Below, piece after piece: positions 33,973 through 42,313 of a stretch of 64,000 nt of DNA; positions within the stretch are counted from its first letter, which is position 1; each line of letters opens with the position of its first letter. Both the position numbers and the translations under genes were made by a program. This DNA is from Demequina subtropica (GTDB taxonomy: Bacteria > Actinomycetota > Actinomycetes > Actinomycetales > Demequinaceae), in the NCBI RefSeq assembly GCF_000971235.1, contig NZ_BBMB01000011.1:128547-192546 (forward strand), in the 5' to 3' direction. The notes under the pieces were generated by a model. It was given only the letters and a program-made list of their open reading frames with translations. It searched no databases and had not been told where the DNA came from.

Positions 33973-34720
33973 AGCCTCCCCGTCGAGGCCGCTCGGTCCG
34001 CCCACCGTCGTGGTCGACAACCTCCACATCAAGTACCGCACGTTCGCATCGGGCAAGGCGCAGAGCTCGCGCACCTCGTTCGCGACGCGCTCGCGCGGCG
34101 GCACGCGCTGGGTGCACGCGCTCAAGGGCGTCTCGTTCGTCGCCTATGAGGGCGAGTCGATCGGCGTGATCGGCTCGAACGGCTCGGGCAAGTCCTCGCT
34201 CATGCGGGCGATCGCGGGTCTCAACCCGCCGGCGGAGGGCGCGGTCTACGCCGCCTCGCAGCCCGCGATGCTGGGCGTCGGCTCGGCACTCATGCCCGGG
34301 CTCGCGGGCTCGAAGAACGTTATGCTCGGCGCGCTCGCGCTCGGCCTCTCGCCGCGCGACGTGCGCGAGAAATACGACGGGATCGTCGAATACGCGGAGA
34401 TCGGCGACGCGATCGACCGCCCGATGAAGACCTACTCGTCGGGCATGAAGTCGCGCCTGCGCTTCTCGATCGCGATGGCCCGCGAGCACCAGATCCTGCT
34501 GGTCGACGAGGCTCTCGCAGTGGGCGACAAGGGCTTCCGTAAGAAGAGCGAGCAGAGCATCCGCGACCTCCGTGACACCGCGGGCACGGTGTTCTTGGTG
34601 AGCCACTCGATGAAGTCCATCCGCGACACCTCGACGCGCGTGATCTGGATCGAGAAGGGTCACCTCGTCATGGACGGCGACCCCGAAGAGGTGTGCTCGG
34701 CCTACGAGGCGTCGGAGTAG
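33965..34720 (+). CDS. Wzt/TagH-type polysaccharide ABC exporter, ATPase
   Basis: The 251-residue ATPase has Walker A (GSNGSGKSS), the exporter-type signature YSSGMKSRLRFSIAMA, Walker B (ILLVDEALAVGD) and the switch His in VSHSMKS. It lacks the extra C-terminal carbohydrate-binding domain seen in O-antigen Wzt proteins that recognise a chain terminus, so it resembles TagH/KpsT types that export without such a cap signal. It drives the permease encoded just upstream. The next gene starts 5 bases after its stop. Confidence 0.92.
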   Translation: MSEASPSRPLGPPTVVVDNLHIKYRTFASGKAQSSRTSFATRSRGGTRWVHALKGVSFVAYEGESIGVIGSNGSGKSSLMRAIAGLNPPAEGAVYAASQPAMLGVGSALMPGLAGSKNVMLGALALGLSPRDVREKYDGIVEYAEIGDAIDRPMKTYSSGMKSRLRFSIAMAREHQILLVDEALAVGDKGFRKKSEQSIRDLRDTAGTVFLVSHSMKSIRDTSTRVIWIEKGHLVMDGDPEEVCSAYEASE

Positions 34721-34725
34721 CGCGC

Positions 34726-35682
34726 GTGGCATCGTCCGGGGATGCGCGCGTCGCCTGGGTCGAGTCGCCGCTCCAGCTCCTCAACGCGATCGAGTGGGCG
34801 GCTGCGACCGGCGAGCCGCTCGACATCATGGCGCGCGCGGGACTGGTGCAGCTCGATCGCACGGTAGCCGCGCTCGTCGGGCATCTGCCGGCCGGCGTGA
34901 CCATCGACTTGAGCGCGGGCTCGGCGGTCAACCCACGCATGCGGGGTGCGCACTCCTGGCTCCTGGGTGACGTCTACTCGGGACAGGTGAAGGCGATGCT
35001 CGCCGCGACCGGCGTGCGCGACACCGTGATCGTGGACGACGGCTCCGCCGCGACCTCGATGGCCGATGCGCTGGCGGCGCGTGCAGCGCTCAGCCGTCCG
35101 GGCGTCGCGGAGGGGCTCGGGCATCGTGCCCTGGGGTTGGCCGGCTCGGCGCGCCTGGCCGCGGCGGCCCGCCGCGGGCGGGTGGGCTTCTTCACCGCGT
35201 ACCCCGACGCGCCAGGGTTCGTCGCGCTCGCCGCGGCCGGGGCTGACGTGCGCCGCAACGCCTACGCATGGACCCGCGCCACCCGACCCGTCGATGCGGT
35301 CTACGCGGAGCACGTTGTCGTGGGCACCGCCCTCATCGCGGACGGACATGTGAGCCGCGACGCCTATCGGGAATGGCTCACCGGACACGCGGACCCGTCC
35401 ACGGTGTACATTCCGCACCGACGTGAGGATGCGGAGCTCGCGCTCATCGCGGACCTGGGCCTGACGGTCCTGCCGGTGGACGTGCCGATCGAGATCGCGC
35501 TCGCCGGCTCGCCCACCGTCCGCCGGGTGTCGACGCTGCCGTCGAGCGTGGTCGCGACGTTGAGGGTGATCCTGGACCCGGAGGTCGAACTCGACGTGGA
35601 GGTCATCCCGTCACGCTGGTGGGAGCCGGGCGTCGATCCGCGCTTGCGGGCGATGCTCGAGGCGCTCGCCGAGGACCGCTGA
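34726..35682 (+). CDS. candidate sialyltransferase (GT52/polysialyltransferase-like)
   Basis: The 318-residue protein begins with WVESPLQLLNAIEWA, close to the N-terminus of GT52-type sialyltransferases. It carries the three short motifs described for bacterial sialyltransferases in the right order: D/E-D/E-G as VIVDDGS (Asp104-Asp105-Gly106), an HP-like motif as YIPHRRED (His231, with Arg instead of Pro), and a Ser/Thr motif as STLPSSV (Ser269, Ser273, Ser274). The location between the exporter and the nonulosonate synthesis genes fits transfer of a CMP-activated nonulosonate. The donor and linkage are unknown, and the Arg at the HP position is unusual. Confidence 0.6.
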   Translation: MASSGDARVAWVESPLQLLNAIEWAAATGEPLDIMARAGLVQLDRTVAALVGHLPAGVTIDLSAGSAVNPRMRGAHSWLLGDVYSGQVKAMLAATGVRDTVIVDDGSAATSMADALAARAALSRPGVAEGLGHRALGLAGSARLAAAARRGRVGFFTAYPDAPGFVALAAAGADVRRNAYAWTRATRPVDAVYAEHVVVGTALIADGHVSRDAYREWLTGHADPSTVYIPHRREDAELALIADLGLTVLPVDVPIEIALAGSPTVRRVSTLPSSVVATLRVILDPEVELDVEVIPSRWWEPGVDPRLRAMLEALAEDR

Positions 35683-35721
35683 GCGGCGCGTCCCTGACTG
35701 CCATGAGATTCTGAGGAGACG

Positions 35722-37683
35722 ATGACCGACCGACCGACCGCCGTCCCGCCGGGGACGCGCATCCTGCACGTGGGGATGCACAAGACGGCCACGACGGTGA
35801 TCCAGAACGCCGCACGCGCCCATCGGGACGATATGTGGCGCCACGGCGCCTGGTATCCGGGCCACGGCAAGGACCACATCGACGAGACGCGCGCGCTGTG
35901 GCAGGACTCGGCGAGCGCCGAGGTCGAGGAGGCCAACGAGGATCGCTGGCAGGACTTCGCCGCAGAGCTGTCCCGCAATCCCGACCGCCGCACCCTCGTG
36001 AGCGCCGAGCACCTCGCGGGCCTGTCCGAGGCGAACCGCCGCCGCCTGGTGGCCGCCGCCGGCGGGGAGCCCCACATCGTCATCACCGCACGCCCGCTCG
36101 CCGCGATGCTCCCGTCGATCTGGCAGCAGATCGTCAAGGAGCGCCGCGAGGTGAGCTTCGAGACCTGGCTCGAGAAGATCTTCGCCGAGCCGCGCAAGCG
36201 CCACTTCGTGCGGGCGTTCTGGCAGCGGCACGACCTGGGCGCGCTCGCGGAGGGCTGGGCGCGGGTCACGTCGCCCGACCGGGTCACGATCGTCATGCTC
36301 GACAAGCGCCGACCGCAGCTGCTCTACGACGCCTTCGAGGGCTTCCTCGGGATGCCTGAGGGCTCGCTCGTGACCGAGGGGCTCGACGCCTACCGGTCGA
36401 ACCGCGGCCTGTCTGTCGAGGAGGTCGACCTGCTCCGCCGCGTCAACCGTCAGCTCGACGGCGCCGCGAACGCGGGCGGCCACTACTACCGGCTGGTCCG
36501 CAACGGCATGGTCGGCGGGATGCAGCTCTGCCGTCGGCCGGGGCCGGAGGAGGGCGTGCTTGCCGTTCCCGAGCGCTTCATGGACCTCGCGACCGACGCC
36601 GCGCGCGACGCGATCGCCCAGATTCGAGCGACCGGCGTCCGCGTGATCGGGGACCTCGACACGTACGCCGAGCCGTCGAGGCCCGCGACGGTCGAGACGT
36701 TCGAGCCGCGCGACATCGGCACCGACGTGCTCGTCGAGGCGCTCGCCGGCATCGTCGCGTCGTCGACGCGCAGCGGCGTGGGCTTCGAGCGGGCGCCGAT
36801 GCGGGAGGGCGCCGAGCGTTTCGTCGGGGCGAAGGCCCAGGCGGTGCCGATCGAGCCGCATGACGGCACGGTGACGCTCACCTTCGGAGGCGCCCCGGAT
36901 GCGGTCGCGACCGCCGCTGATGCCGTGGCGGCCGTCGGCGACGCCGCGGCGGTCGCAATCGCGCTGCCGCATCTGTCCGACGAGGTCTTCGGCGCGTGGG
37001 AGCACGCGCTTGCACGCGGCGAGGAGCGACCCTTCGATGCGTGGCTCGCGTGGGCGGCGTCGCGTGAGGCGTGGGGCGCTCGCGGAGCGCTCGCGGACCC
37101 CGGGGCGCTCGCGTCCGTGGTCGCGGCGCTGCGCGACGCACGGCCGGACGCGGACGTCAGCGTGGGGCTCGTGCCCGAGGACGGTGGCTGCCTCCCCGGC
37201 CCGGTCGCGTCCGTGCTCGGCCGCGTGGGTGCGCGCTCGGCCCGTCGCGGCATCGCGGTCGACGAGTATGAGGAGCTGATCGCGGGCGCGCTCGCGTCGC
37301 TCAAGGCCGGCGATGGCGGTCGCAGCCCGCTGACCGAGCCGCTGACCGGAGGGTTGCTCGAGGACTACCGCGCCGCCCGTGGCGCGGCCCTCGCGCAGCT
37401 GCCCGACGGGCTCATGCCCGAGGAGGGTCAGGCCTGGGCGAAGCAGCAGGCGGTCATGCCGACCGAGGTCCCTACTGAGCGGATCCGCACGGTCGCGGCG
37501 GCGAGCCTGTGCGTCGGCGCGATCCTCGCGTCGCGTGACGCCTACGAGGCCGCGCATCGTCATCCCGACGATGCGCTCGCCGCCAGCGCCGCCCCCGGTG
37601 CCGCGCGACCGCGGTCCGTGCCGCAGCCGTCGCGGCTGCCGAGCCCGATCCGGCGCCTGCTGCGCGCGACCAGAGGACGATGA
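35722..37683 (+). CDS. large sulfotransferase-like protein
   Basis: The 653-residue protein has a sulfotransferase-like N-terminal half. ILHVGMHKTATTVIQNA (residues 14-30) matches the PAPS 5'-phosphosulfate loop of sulfotransferases (hydrophobic-H-x-G-x-x-K-T-A-T-T). VITARPLAAMLPSIWQQ (Arg and Ser) would be the 3'-phosphate site. The gene at 47435-48709 shares both motifs and the WQQ context. The C-terminal half (about residues 340-620) is Ala-rich, has no second PAPS loop, and I do not recognise it. GAGGAG precedes the ATG. It lies directly upstream of the cytidylyltransferase, so a nonulosonate-containing glycan is a plausible acceptor. Confidence 0.6.
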   Translation: MTDRPTAVPPGTRILHVGMHKTATTVIQNAARAHRDDMWRHGAWYPGHGKDHIDETRALWQDSASAEVEEANEDRWQDFAAELSRNPDRRTLVSAEHLAGLSEANRRRLVAAAGGEPHIVITARPLAAMLPSIWQQIVKERREVSFETWLEKIFAEPRKRHFVRAFWQRHDLGALAEGWARVTSPDRVTIVMLDKRRPQLLYDAFEGFLGMPEGSLVTEGLDAYRSNRGLSVEEVDLLRRVNRQLDGAANAGGHYYRLVRNGMVGGMQLCRRPGPEEGVLAVPERFMDLATDAARDAIAQIRATGVRVIGDLDTYAEPSRPATVETFEPRDIGTDVLVEALAGIVASSTRSGVGFERAPMREGAERFVGAKAQAVPIEPHDGTVTLTFGGAPDAVATAADAVAAVGDAAAVAIALPHLSDEVFGAWEHALARGEERPFDAWLAWAASREAWGARGALADPGALASVVAALRDARPDADVSVGLVPEDGGCLPGPVASVLGRVGARSARRGIAVDEYEELIAGALASLKAGDGGRSPLTEPLTGGLLEDYRAARGAALAQLPDGLMPEEGQAWAKQQAVMPTEVPTERIRTVAAASLCVGAILASRDAYEAAHRHPDDALAASAAPGAARPRSVPQPSRLPSPIRRLLRATRGR

Positions 37684-37717
37684 GCCACGGCGCGCACGCG
37701 CCCGCGAGAGGAGAACG

Positions 37718-38899
37718 ATGAGCGAGACGAAGCCCCAGGTGGTCGCGGTGATTCCTGCGCGCGGCGGGTCGAAGGGCGTGCCCGGCAAGAACGTCGCGCC
37801 GGTGGGCGGTGTGCCGCTGATCGGCCGCGCGATCCGTGCCGCGCTCGCGGCCGGCAACGTCGACCGCGTCTACGTCAGCACGGACGATGCGGCGATCGCC
37901 GCCGTCGCCGCCGCCCACGGGGCCGCCGTGGTCGAGCGTCCCGCGGAGATCGCGGGCGACACCGCGAGCTCGGAGGACGCGCTGCTGCATGCGCTCGACG
38001 CGATCACCGACGGCGGGCAGGACCCCCGGATCCTGGTCTTCATGCAGGCGACGTCCCCGTTCATCGACCCGACGGCGATCCGCGACGCCGTCGATCGCGT
38101 GCGCGAGGGCGAGGAGGACGTGGTCTTCTCCGCGTTCGAGACGTATGCGTTCCTGTGGCGCCGCGGCGAGGCCGGTGCCGAAGGTGTCAACCACGACCAC
38201 TCGTTCCGACCGCGTCGCCAGGACCGCGAGCCGCACTACCAGGAGACGGGCGCGTTCTACGTGCTCGACGTCGCGGGCTTCCGCGCCTCGCGCTTCCGCT
38301 TCTTCGGGCGCGTCGGCATCGCCCAGGTGGACGCGGCGACGGCCGTCGAGATCGATGAGCCTCGCGAGCTCGAGCTGTCGCGCGCGCTCGCGCCGTTCCT
38401 CGACGCCCCCGAGCCGATCGCGGCGAAGGCCCTGGTGATGGACTTCGACGGGGTCCACACCGAGGACCTCGTGACCGTCGACCAGGACGGGAAGGAGGCC
38501 GTGACCGTGAGCCGTTCCGACGGCATGGGCATCGGCCTGCTCCGCGCCGCGGGGGTGCCCATGCTGATCCTGTCCAAGGAGCGCAACCCGGTGGTGACCG
38601 CACGTGGCGCGAAGCTGCGTGTCGAGGTCCGCCAGGGCATCGACGACAAGGTCGCGGTGCTGCACGCATGGTGCGAGGAGCAGGGCCTCGACCCGGCGGA
38701 TGTCGCCTATGTGGGCAACGACGTGAACGATGCGGGCCCGCTCGCCGCCGTCGGGTGGCCGGTCGTGGTGCCGGATGCGCACCCCGCGGTCGCCGGCCTG
38801 GCGAGGATCCGGCTCACCACGCCTGGCGGGCGCGGAGCGTTGCGCGAGCTCGCGGATCGCATCCTCGCGGCGGACCCAGCGGGATCTCCCGCGCGCTGA
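37718..38899 (+). CDS. neuA: acylneuraminate cytidylyltransferase fused to a KdsC-like HAD phosphatase
   Basis: Residues 1-230 are a nonulosonate CMP-transferase: VVAVIPARGGSKGVPGKNV (CTP site), VYVSTDDAAIAAVA, VFMQATSPFI and EPHYQETGAFYV. Residues 235-390 are a HAD domain of the KdsC/CMAS type, with MDFDGVHTED (Asp242, Asp244), SKERNPVV and VGNDVND as catalytic motifs. All are intact, so the phosphatase may be active. A NeuA-HAD fusion implies that a 9-phosphate intermediate may be removed before or after activation. AGAGGAG precedes the ATG. It lies just upstream of neuB. The sugar could be Neu5Ac, KDN or another nonulosonate. Confidence 0.85.
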   Translation: MSETKPQVVAVIPARGGSKGVPGKNVAPVGGVPLIGRAIRAALAAGNVDRVYVSTDDAAIAAVAAAHGAAVVERPAEIAGDTASSEDALLHALDAITDGGQDPRILVFMQATSPFIDPTAIRDAVDRVREGEEDVVFSAFETYAFLWRRGEAGAEGVNHDHSFRPRRQDREPHYQETGAFYVLDVAGFRASRFRFFGRVGIAQVDAATAVEIDEPRELELSRALAPFLDAPEPIAAKALVMDFDGVHTEDLVTVDQDGKEAVTVSRSDGMGIGLLRAAGVPMLILSKERNPVVTARGAKLRVEVRQGIDDKVAVLHAWCEEQGLDPADVAYVGNDVNDAGPLAAVGWPVVVPDAHPAVAGLARIRLTTPGGRGALRELADRILAADPAGSPAR

Positions 38900-38937
38900 G
38901 ACCCCGCTACCGCACGTAGGCTTGCCTCCGAGGGGCC

Positions 38938-38943
38938 TACAAT
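38938..38943 (+). promoter_or_regulatory. candidate -10 element of a neuB promoter
   Basis: TACAAT lies in the 136-bp gap between the cytidylyltransferase and the synthase. A transcript starting near 38950 would have an 85-base leader. No good -35 hexamer is seen 17 bp upstream, so the call rests on the -10 alone. Confidence 0.3.
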
Positions 38944-39035
38944 CGAGTGCTTGCGCCGATGGCAGGAGCCGTCGCGAGAGGCGTGGCCGCGGCCCATGTG
39001 CGCGGCCGAATCCATGTGAGGAGAAGGTGGAGAAC

Positions 39036-39911
39036 ATGACCGATGCTGTGAAGATCGGTGAGGACTATGTCGGTGATGGTCACCCGGTCTATGTCATCGC
39101 TGAGATCGGCCTGAACCACAACGGTTCCGTCGAGAACGCCAAGAAGCTCATCGACGTCGCTGTCGAGGCCGGCGCCCAGGCCGTGAAGTTCCAGAAGCGC
39201 ACGCCGGACATCGCGACGCCCGAGCACATGAAGGCGACCCCGCGCGAGACTCCCTGGGGCACGATGACGTACCTCGAGTACCGCTACAAGGTCGAGTTCG
39301 AGCAGGCCGAGTACGCCGAGATCGACGCTTACTGCAAGGAGAAGGGCGTCGTCTGGTTCGCCTCCCCGTGGGACGAGCCGAGCGTGGACTTCCTCGAGTC
39401 GATGGACGCGGTCGCGTACAAGATCGCCTCGGCCTCGGTCACCGACCTGGGCATGCTGCGCAAGATCAAGGCGACGGGCAAGCCCGTCATCCTGTCGACC
39501 GGCATGTCGACGATCGAGCAGATCGACACCGCGGTGGAGACGCTGGGCAAGGAGAACCTCATCATCCTCCACGCCACGTCGACCTACCCGCTGCCTCCTG
39601 AGGAGGCGAACCTGAACATGATCACGACGCTCAAGGAGCGCTACGGCGTTCCGGTGGGCTACTCGGGTCACGAGCCGGGTCTGCAGATCTCCATCGCCGC
39701 GGTCGCGCTGGGCGCGGTCGCCGTCGAGCGTCACATCACGCTCGACCGCACGATGTGGGGCTCGGACCACGCCGCGTCGCTCGAGCCCAAGGGCTTCATC
39801 TCGCTGTGCCGCGACATCCGCATCATCGAGAAGGCCATGGGCGACGGCGTCAAGAAGGTGTTCCCGGGCGAGCTCGCACCGCTGAGCAAGCTGCGCCGCG
39901 TCGACGGCTAG
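39036..39911 (+). CDS. neuB: N-acetylneuraminate synthase family protein lacking the SAF domain
   Basis: The 291-residue protein is the NeuB TIM barrel: VIAEIGLNHNGSVENAKKLID, AVKFQKR, PVILSTGMST, ILHATSTYPLPPEEANL, VGYSGHEPG and VERHITLDRTMWGSDHAASLEP. It condenses a hexosamine (ManNAc or similar) with phosphoenolpyruvate. Most NeuB proteins are about 345 residues and end in a SAF (antifreeze-like) domain that helps bind the substrate across the dimer. Here the protein stops at LSKLRRVDG and no SAF domain follows, and the next gene starts 29 bp later. The gene may have its own promoter. Different substrate specificity, such as a 6-phosphosugar, is possible. Confidence 0.86.
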   Translation: MTDAVKIGEDYVGDGHPVYVIAEIGLNHNGSVENAKKLIDVAVEAGAQAVKFQKRTPDIATPEHMKATPRETPWGTMTYLEYRYKVEFEQAEYAEIDAYCKEKGVVWFASPWDEPSVDFLESMDAVAYKIASASVTDLGMLRKIKATGKPVILSTGMSTIEQIDTAVETLGKENLIILHATSTYPLPPEEANLNMITTLKERYGVPVGYSGHEPGLQISIAAVALGAVAVERHITLDRTMWGSDHAASLEPKGFISLCRDIRIIEKAMGDGVKKVFPGELAPLSKLRRVDG

Positions 39912-39940
39912 GAGCCGCCATCAACGCAGGAGTCGAGGGC

Positions 39941-41215
39941 GTGCGTGAGCGCGCTCAGAAGTCGGCGTCGGTGACCGTGATCGCGGTCGCCGACGCCGAC
40001 TCCTACCTGAAGTGGGTCGCGCACACGGTCGCCCAGCTCCCGCAGGACTGGAGCACCACGGTGCGCGTCGTCGAGGGCGCCGCGACGCCGTCCGTCGCGC
40101 AGATGCAGGCTCAGCTGCTCGGCTCGGGCGTGGAGGCCGAGGCATGCGAGATGCGCACGCTCGACGCCCTCGCCGACGAGATCCGGGCGCTCGAGCCCGA
40201 CGTGGTGCTGCTGGGCACCCGCGGACCGACCGCCTGGCTCGTCATGGAGCGCGCCATCGCGACGATGGAGCGTCGCCCCGTCGTGGTGACGGGGCTGCCG
40301 GGCATCTCGATCCCGGCCAAGCGTCTTGGTGTCACGTTCCGCTCCGGTGCCGACCTCTTCCTCCTGCACAGCCGCCGCGAGATCCGCGCCTACGAGGAGA
40401 TCGCGGCTGACGGAGCGCTCGCCGGCACGTTCGCGCTCGCGACGCTGCCCTTCGTGGCCGATGTCGCCGAGGTCGCGGACGGCGCCGCTCCGCGAGGCAG
40501 CGAGGTCATCTTCGCCGCCCAGGCGCTCGTGCCGCGTCTCGCGTCCGAGCGCATGCGGATCCTCGAGTCGCTCATCCGGCTCGCCCAGGAGCGCCCCGAC
40601 CTCACCGTGGTGGTGAAGGTGCGCGCGGCGCCGGGCGAGGCTCAGACGCATGCAGAGAAGGACGCGTACCCCGACCTGCTGGACCAGATGCGGGCCGAGG
40701 GCGTCGAGGTCCCGTCGAACCTCGTGGTGTCCGCCGAGTCCATGGGCGCGCACCTCGAGAGGGCCTGCGGACTGGTGACGGTCAGCTCGACCGCCGCCGT
40801 CGAGGCCGTCGCGAGCGGCGTCCCCACCCTGGTGCTCAGCGACTTCGGCATCCGGGACGCCGTCATCAACCCGGTCTTCTACCGGTCCGACCTGCTGGGC
40901 AACCTCGGTGACCTCGAGGAGGCACGGTTCTTCTCGGTGCGCCGCGACTGGTTGCAGGACAACTACTTCCATGACCGCGCCGACAATGACTGGGAGCCGC
41001 GCCTCGAGGCGCTCGTCGCGCGCAGGCGCGAGTCCGGGCTTCCGCCCGTGTCGGTGGTGGCGCGCGACGAGCTCACCGTGATGCAGCGCAAGCACGCCGA
41101 GGTGAGCGCGCTCGGCGCGACCGGCGGCCTCGGCTCTCGCACGGTCGCCCGCACGCTTCCGGTCGTCCGCGCCGTGGCATGGCGGCTGCGCGGGGTGCGA
41201 AAGCTCCTCTGGTAG
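39941..41215 (+). CDS. DUF6716-type putative glycosyltransferase
   Basis: The 424-residue protein looks like a GT-B glycosyltransferase. The N-terminal half has VTVIAVADADSYLKWVAHTVAQLP and PDVVLLGTRGPTAWLVM. The C-terminal half has VVVKVRAAPGEAQTHAEKDAYPDLL, with a basic/His segment at the expected HP-motif position, and GLVTVSSTAAVEAVASGVPTLVLSDFG, where SST matches the Ser/Thr motif of poly- and sialyltransferases. I recall this family as DUF6716. It sits directly after neuB and probably acts on the nonulosonate glycan. The chosen GTG follows GCAGGAG; donor and acceptor are unknown. Confidence 0.7.
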   Translation: MRERAQKSASVTVIAVADADSYLKWVAHTVAQLPQDWSTTVRVVEGAATPSVAQMQAQLLGSGVEAEACEMRTLDALADEIRALEPDVVLLGTRGPTAWLVMERAIATMERRPVVVTGLPGISIPAKRLGVTFRSGADLFLLHSRREIRAYEEIAADGALAGTFALATLPFVADVAEVADGAAPRGSEVIFAAQALVPRLASERMRILESLIRLAQERPDLTVVVKVRAAPGEAQTHAEKDAYPDLLDQMRAEGVEVPSNLVVSAESMGAHLERACGLVTVSSTAAVEAVASGVPTLVLSDFGIRDAVINPVFYRSDLLGNLGDLEEARFFSVRRDWLQDNYFHDRADNDWEPRLEALVARRRESGLPPVSVVARDELTVMQRKHAEVSALGATGGLGSRTVARTLPVVRAVAWRLRGVRKLLW

Positions 41216-41243
41216 CCGTCCGGTCGGGCTCGCACCCGGTCCG

Positions 41244-42311
41244 TCAGCCGGGAAGCCTGCGACGGAGGCCGCGCGCGATGCGCCGCAGCCCCCGGGGCCG
41301 AGGCACCGACGGGGTGGGCGGGGCCGTGCGCGCCGCGACGCGCTGCCGGTGCATGGGGAGCATGGCTGCGGCCGCCTCGTCGTCGATGTCGCGCATCATC
41401 ACCGCATCGGTGTCGGCATCACGTACCGCGGCTGCGGCCCGCGCGCCAAGCATGGCGGTCGCCAGCAGCGCCGTCGAGCCCGCGCCGAGTGTGCGGACGC
41501 CAGGACGTGCCGCGGCTGCGAGGGCGCGGGGGCCCCAGCCGATCACGTCGACGTCGGTGCCCTGCGCGGCGAGCGCGAGCCTGACATCGGTGTGGCGCGA
41601 GTCGTGCCCCGGGTGTGCGAGAGCGACCGCGACCGAGGCGCATCCCGCGGCCGCTAGCAGGGCGGCCGCCGCCGCGGTCCGCTCGAGGGCGTCGGGCAGG
41701 AACGGATCCGTGTCGGCGATGACGAGGCCGTCGGGGTGGATGGACGCGTCATCCGGCACCGTCGCGGCAACGGCCGAGGCAGGGATCTCCTCCGGATCGA
41801 ATTCGAGACCGAGCCGGGGCATCCTCGCGCCGGGCACGAGCGGGACCGCGAGGTGGCCGGTCACCCTGAATGCGACGGAGGCGGGCGCCGGCGGCAGGTC
41901 CCGTGTCCACGCCGCGACATCGCACGAGAAGAGCGTCACGGGCGAGGTGGTGAAGAGGTCGAGCAGCGTCGAGGCAGGGCGCGCAGTGAGGCTCGGCACC
42001 ACGAGCCGCGTGACATCGTGCGCACCGAACGCCGCGACGATCGCGTCGACGAGGTCGTGCTTGTTGCGAGACGGCGGCGCATAGTGGGCCGGGTGGTACG
42101 GCTCCATGGCGGCGTTGAGGTCGAGCACCGCGCGGAAGCGTCCGTCGAGGAACGCGGGAGGCTCATCCGTCCACCAGTGCGCGACCTCGGGCACCTCGGC
42201 GCACGAGGCAACCAGCAGCACCCGGTCCGTGTCGACGTCCACCAGCCCCGCGTCGATCGCGGCGACCATGACGGCCGCCGTCCACGGTCCGTCGGCGAGC
42301 CACAGCTCCAT
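41244..42311 (-). CDS. hypothetical protein with sialyltransferase-like HP and Ser/Thr motifs
   Basis: I do not recognise this 355-residue protein with certainty. It has GT-B-like features: MELWLADGPWTAAVMVAAID at the N-terminus, VALAHPGHDSR (His233-Pro234), which fits the HP motif, and LGAGSTALLATAML (Ser279-Thr280), which fits the Ser/Thr motif of polysialyltransferases. A clear D/E-D/E-G motif is not obvious. The C-terminal 45 residues are basic, and the protein ends in Arg-rich sequence that may bind the membrane. It starts 2 bases after the stop of a family 2 glycosyltransferase, so the two form an operon on the minus strand. Confidence 0.45.
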   Translation of the reverse strand: MELWLADGPWTAAVMVAAIDAGLVDVDTDRVLLVASCAEVPEVAHWWTDEPPAFLDGRFRAVLDLNAAMEPYHPAHYAPPSRNKHDLVDAIVAAFGAHDVTRLVVPSLTARPASTLLDLFTTSPVTLFSCDVAAWTRDLPPAPASVAFRVTGHLAVPLVPGARMPRLGLEFDPEEIPASAVAATVPDDASIHPDGLVIADTDPFLPDALERTAAAAALLAAAGCASVAVALAHPGHDSRHTDVRLALAAQGTDVDVIGWGPRALAAAARPGVRTLGAGSTALLATAMLGARAAAAVRDADTDAVMMRDIDDEAAAAMLPMHRQRVAARTAPPTPSVPRPRGLRRIARGLRRRLPG

Positions 42312-42313
42312 GG

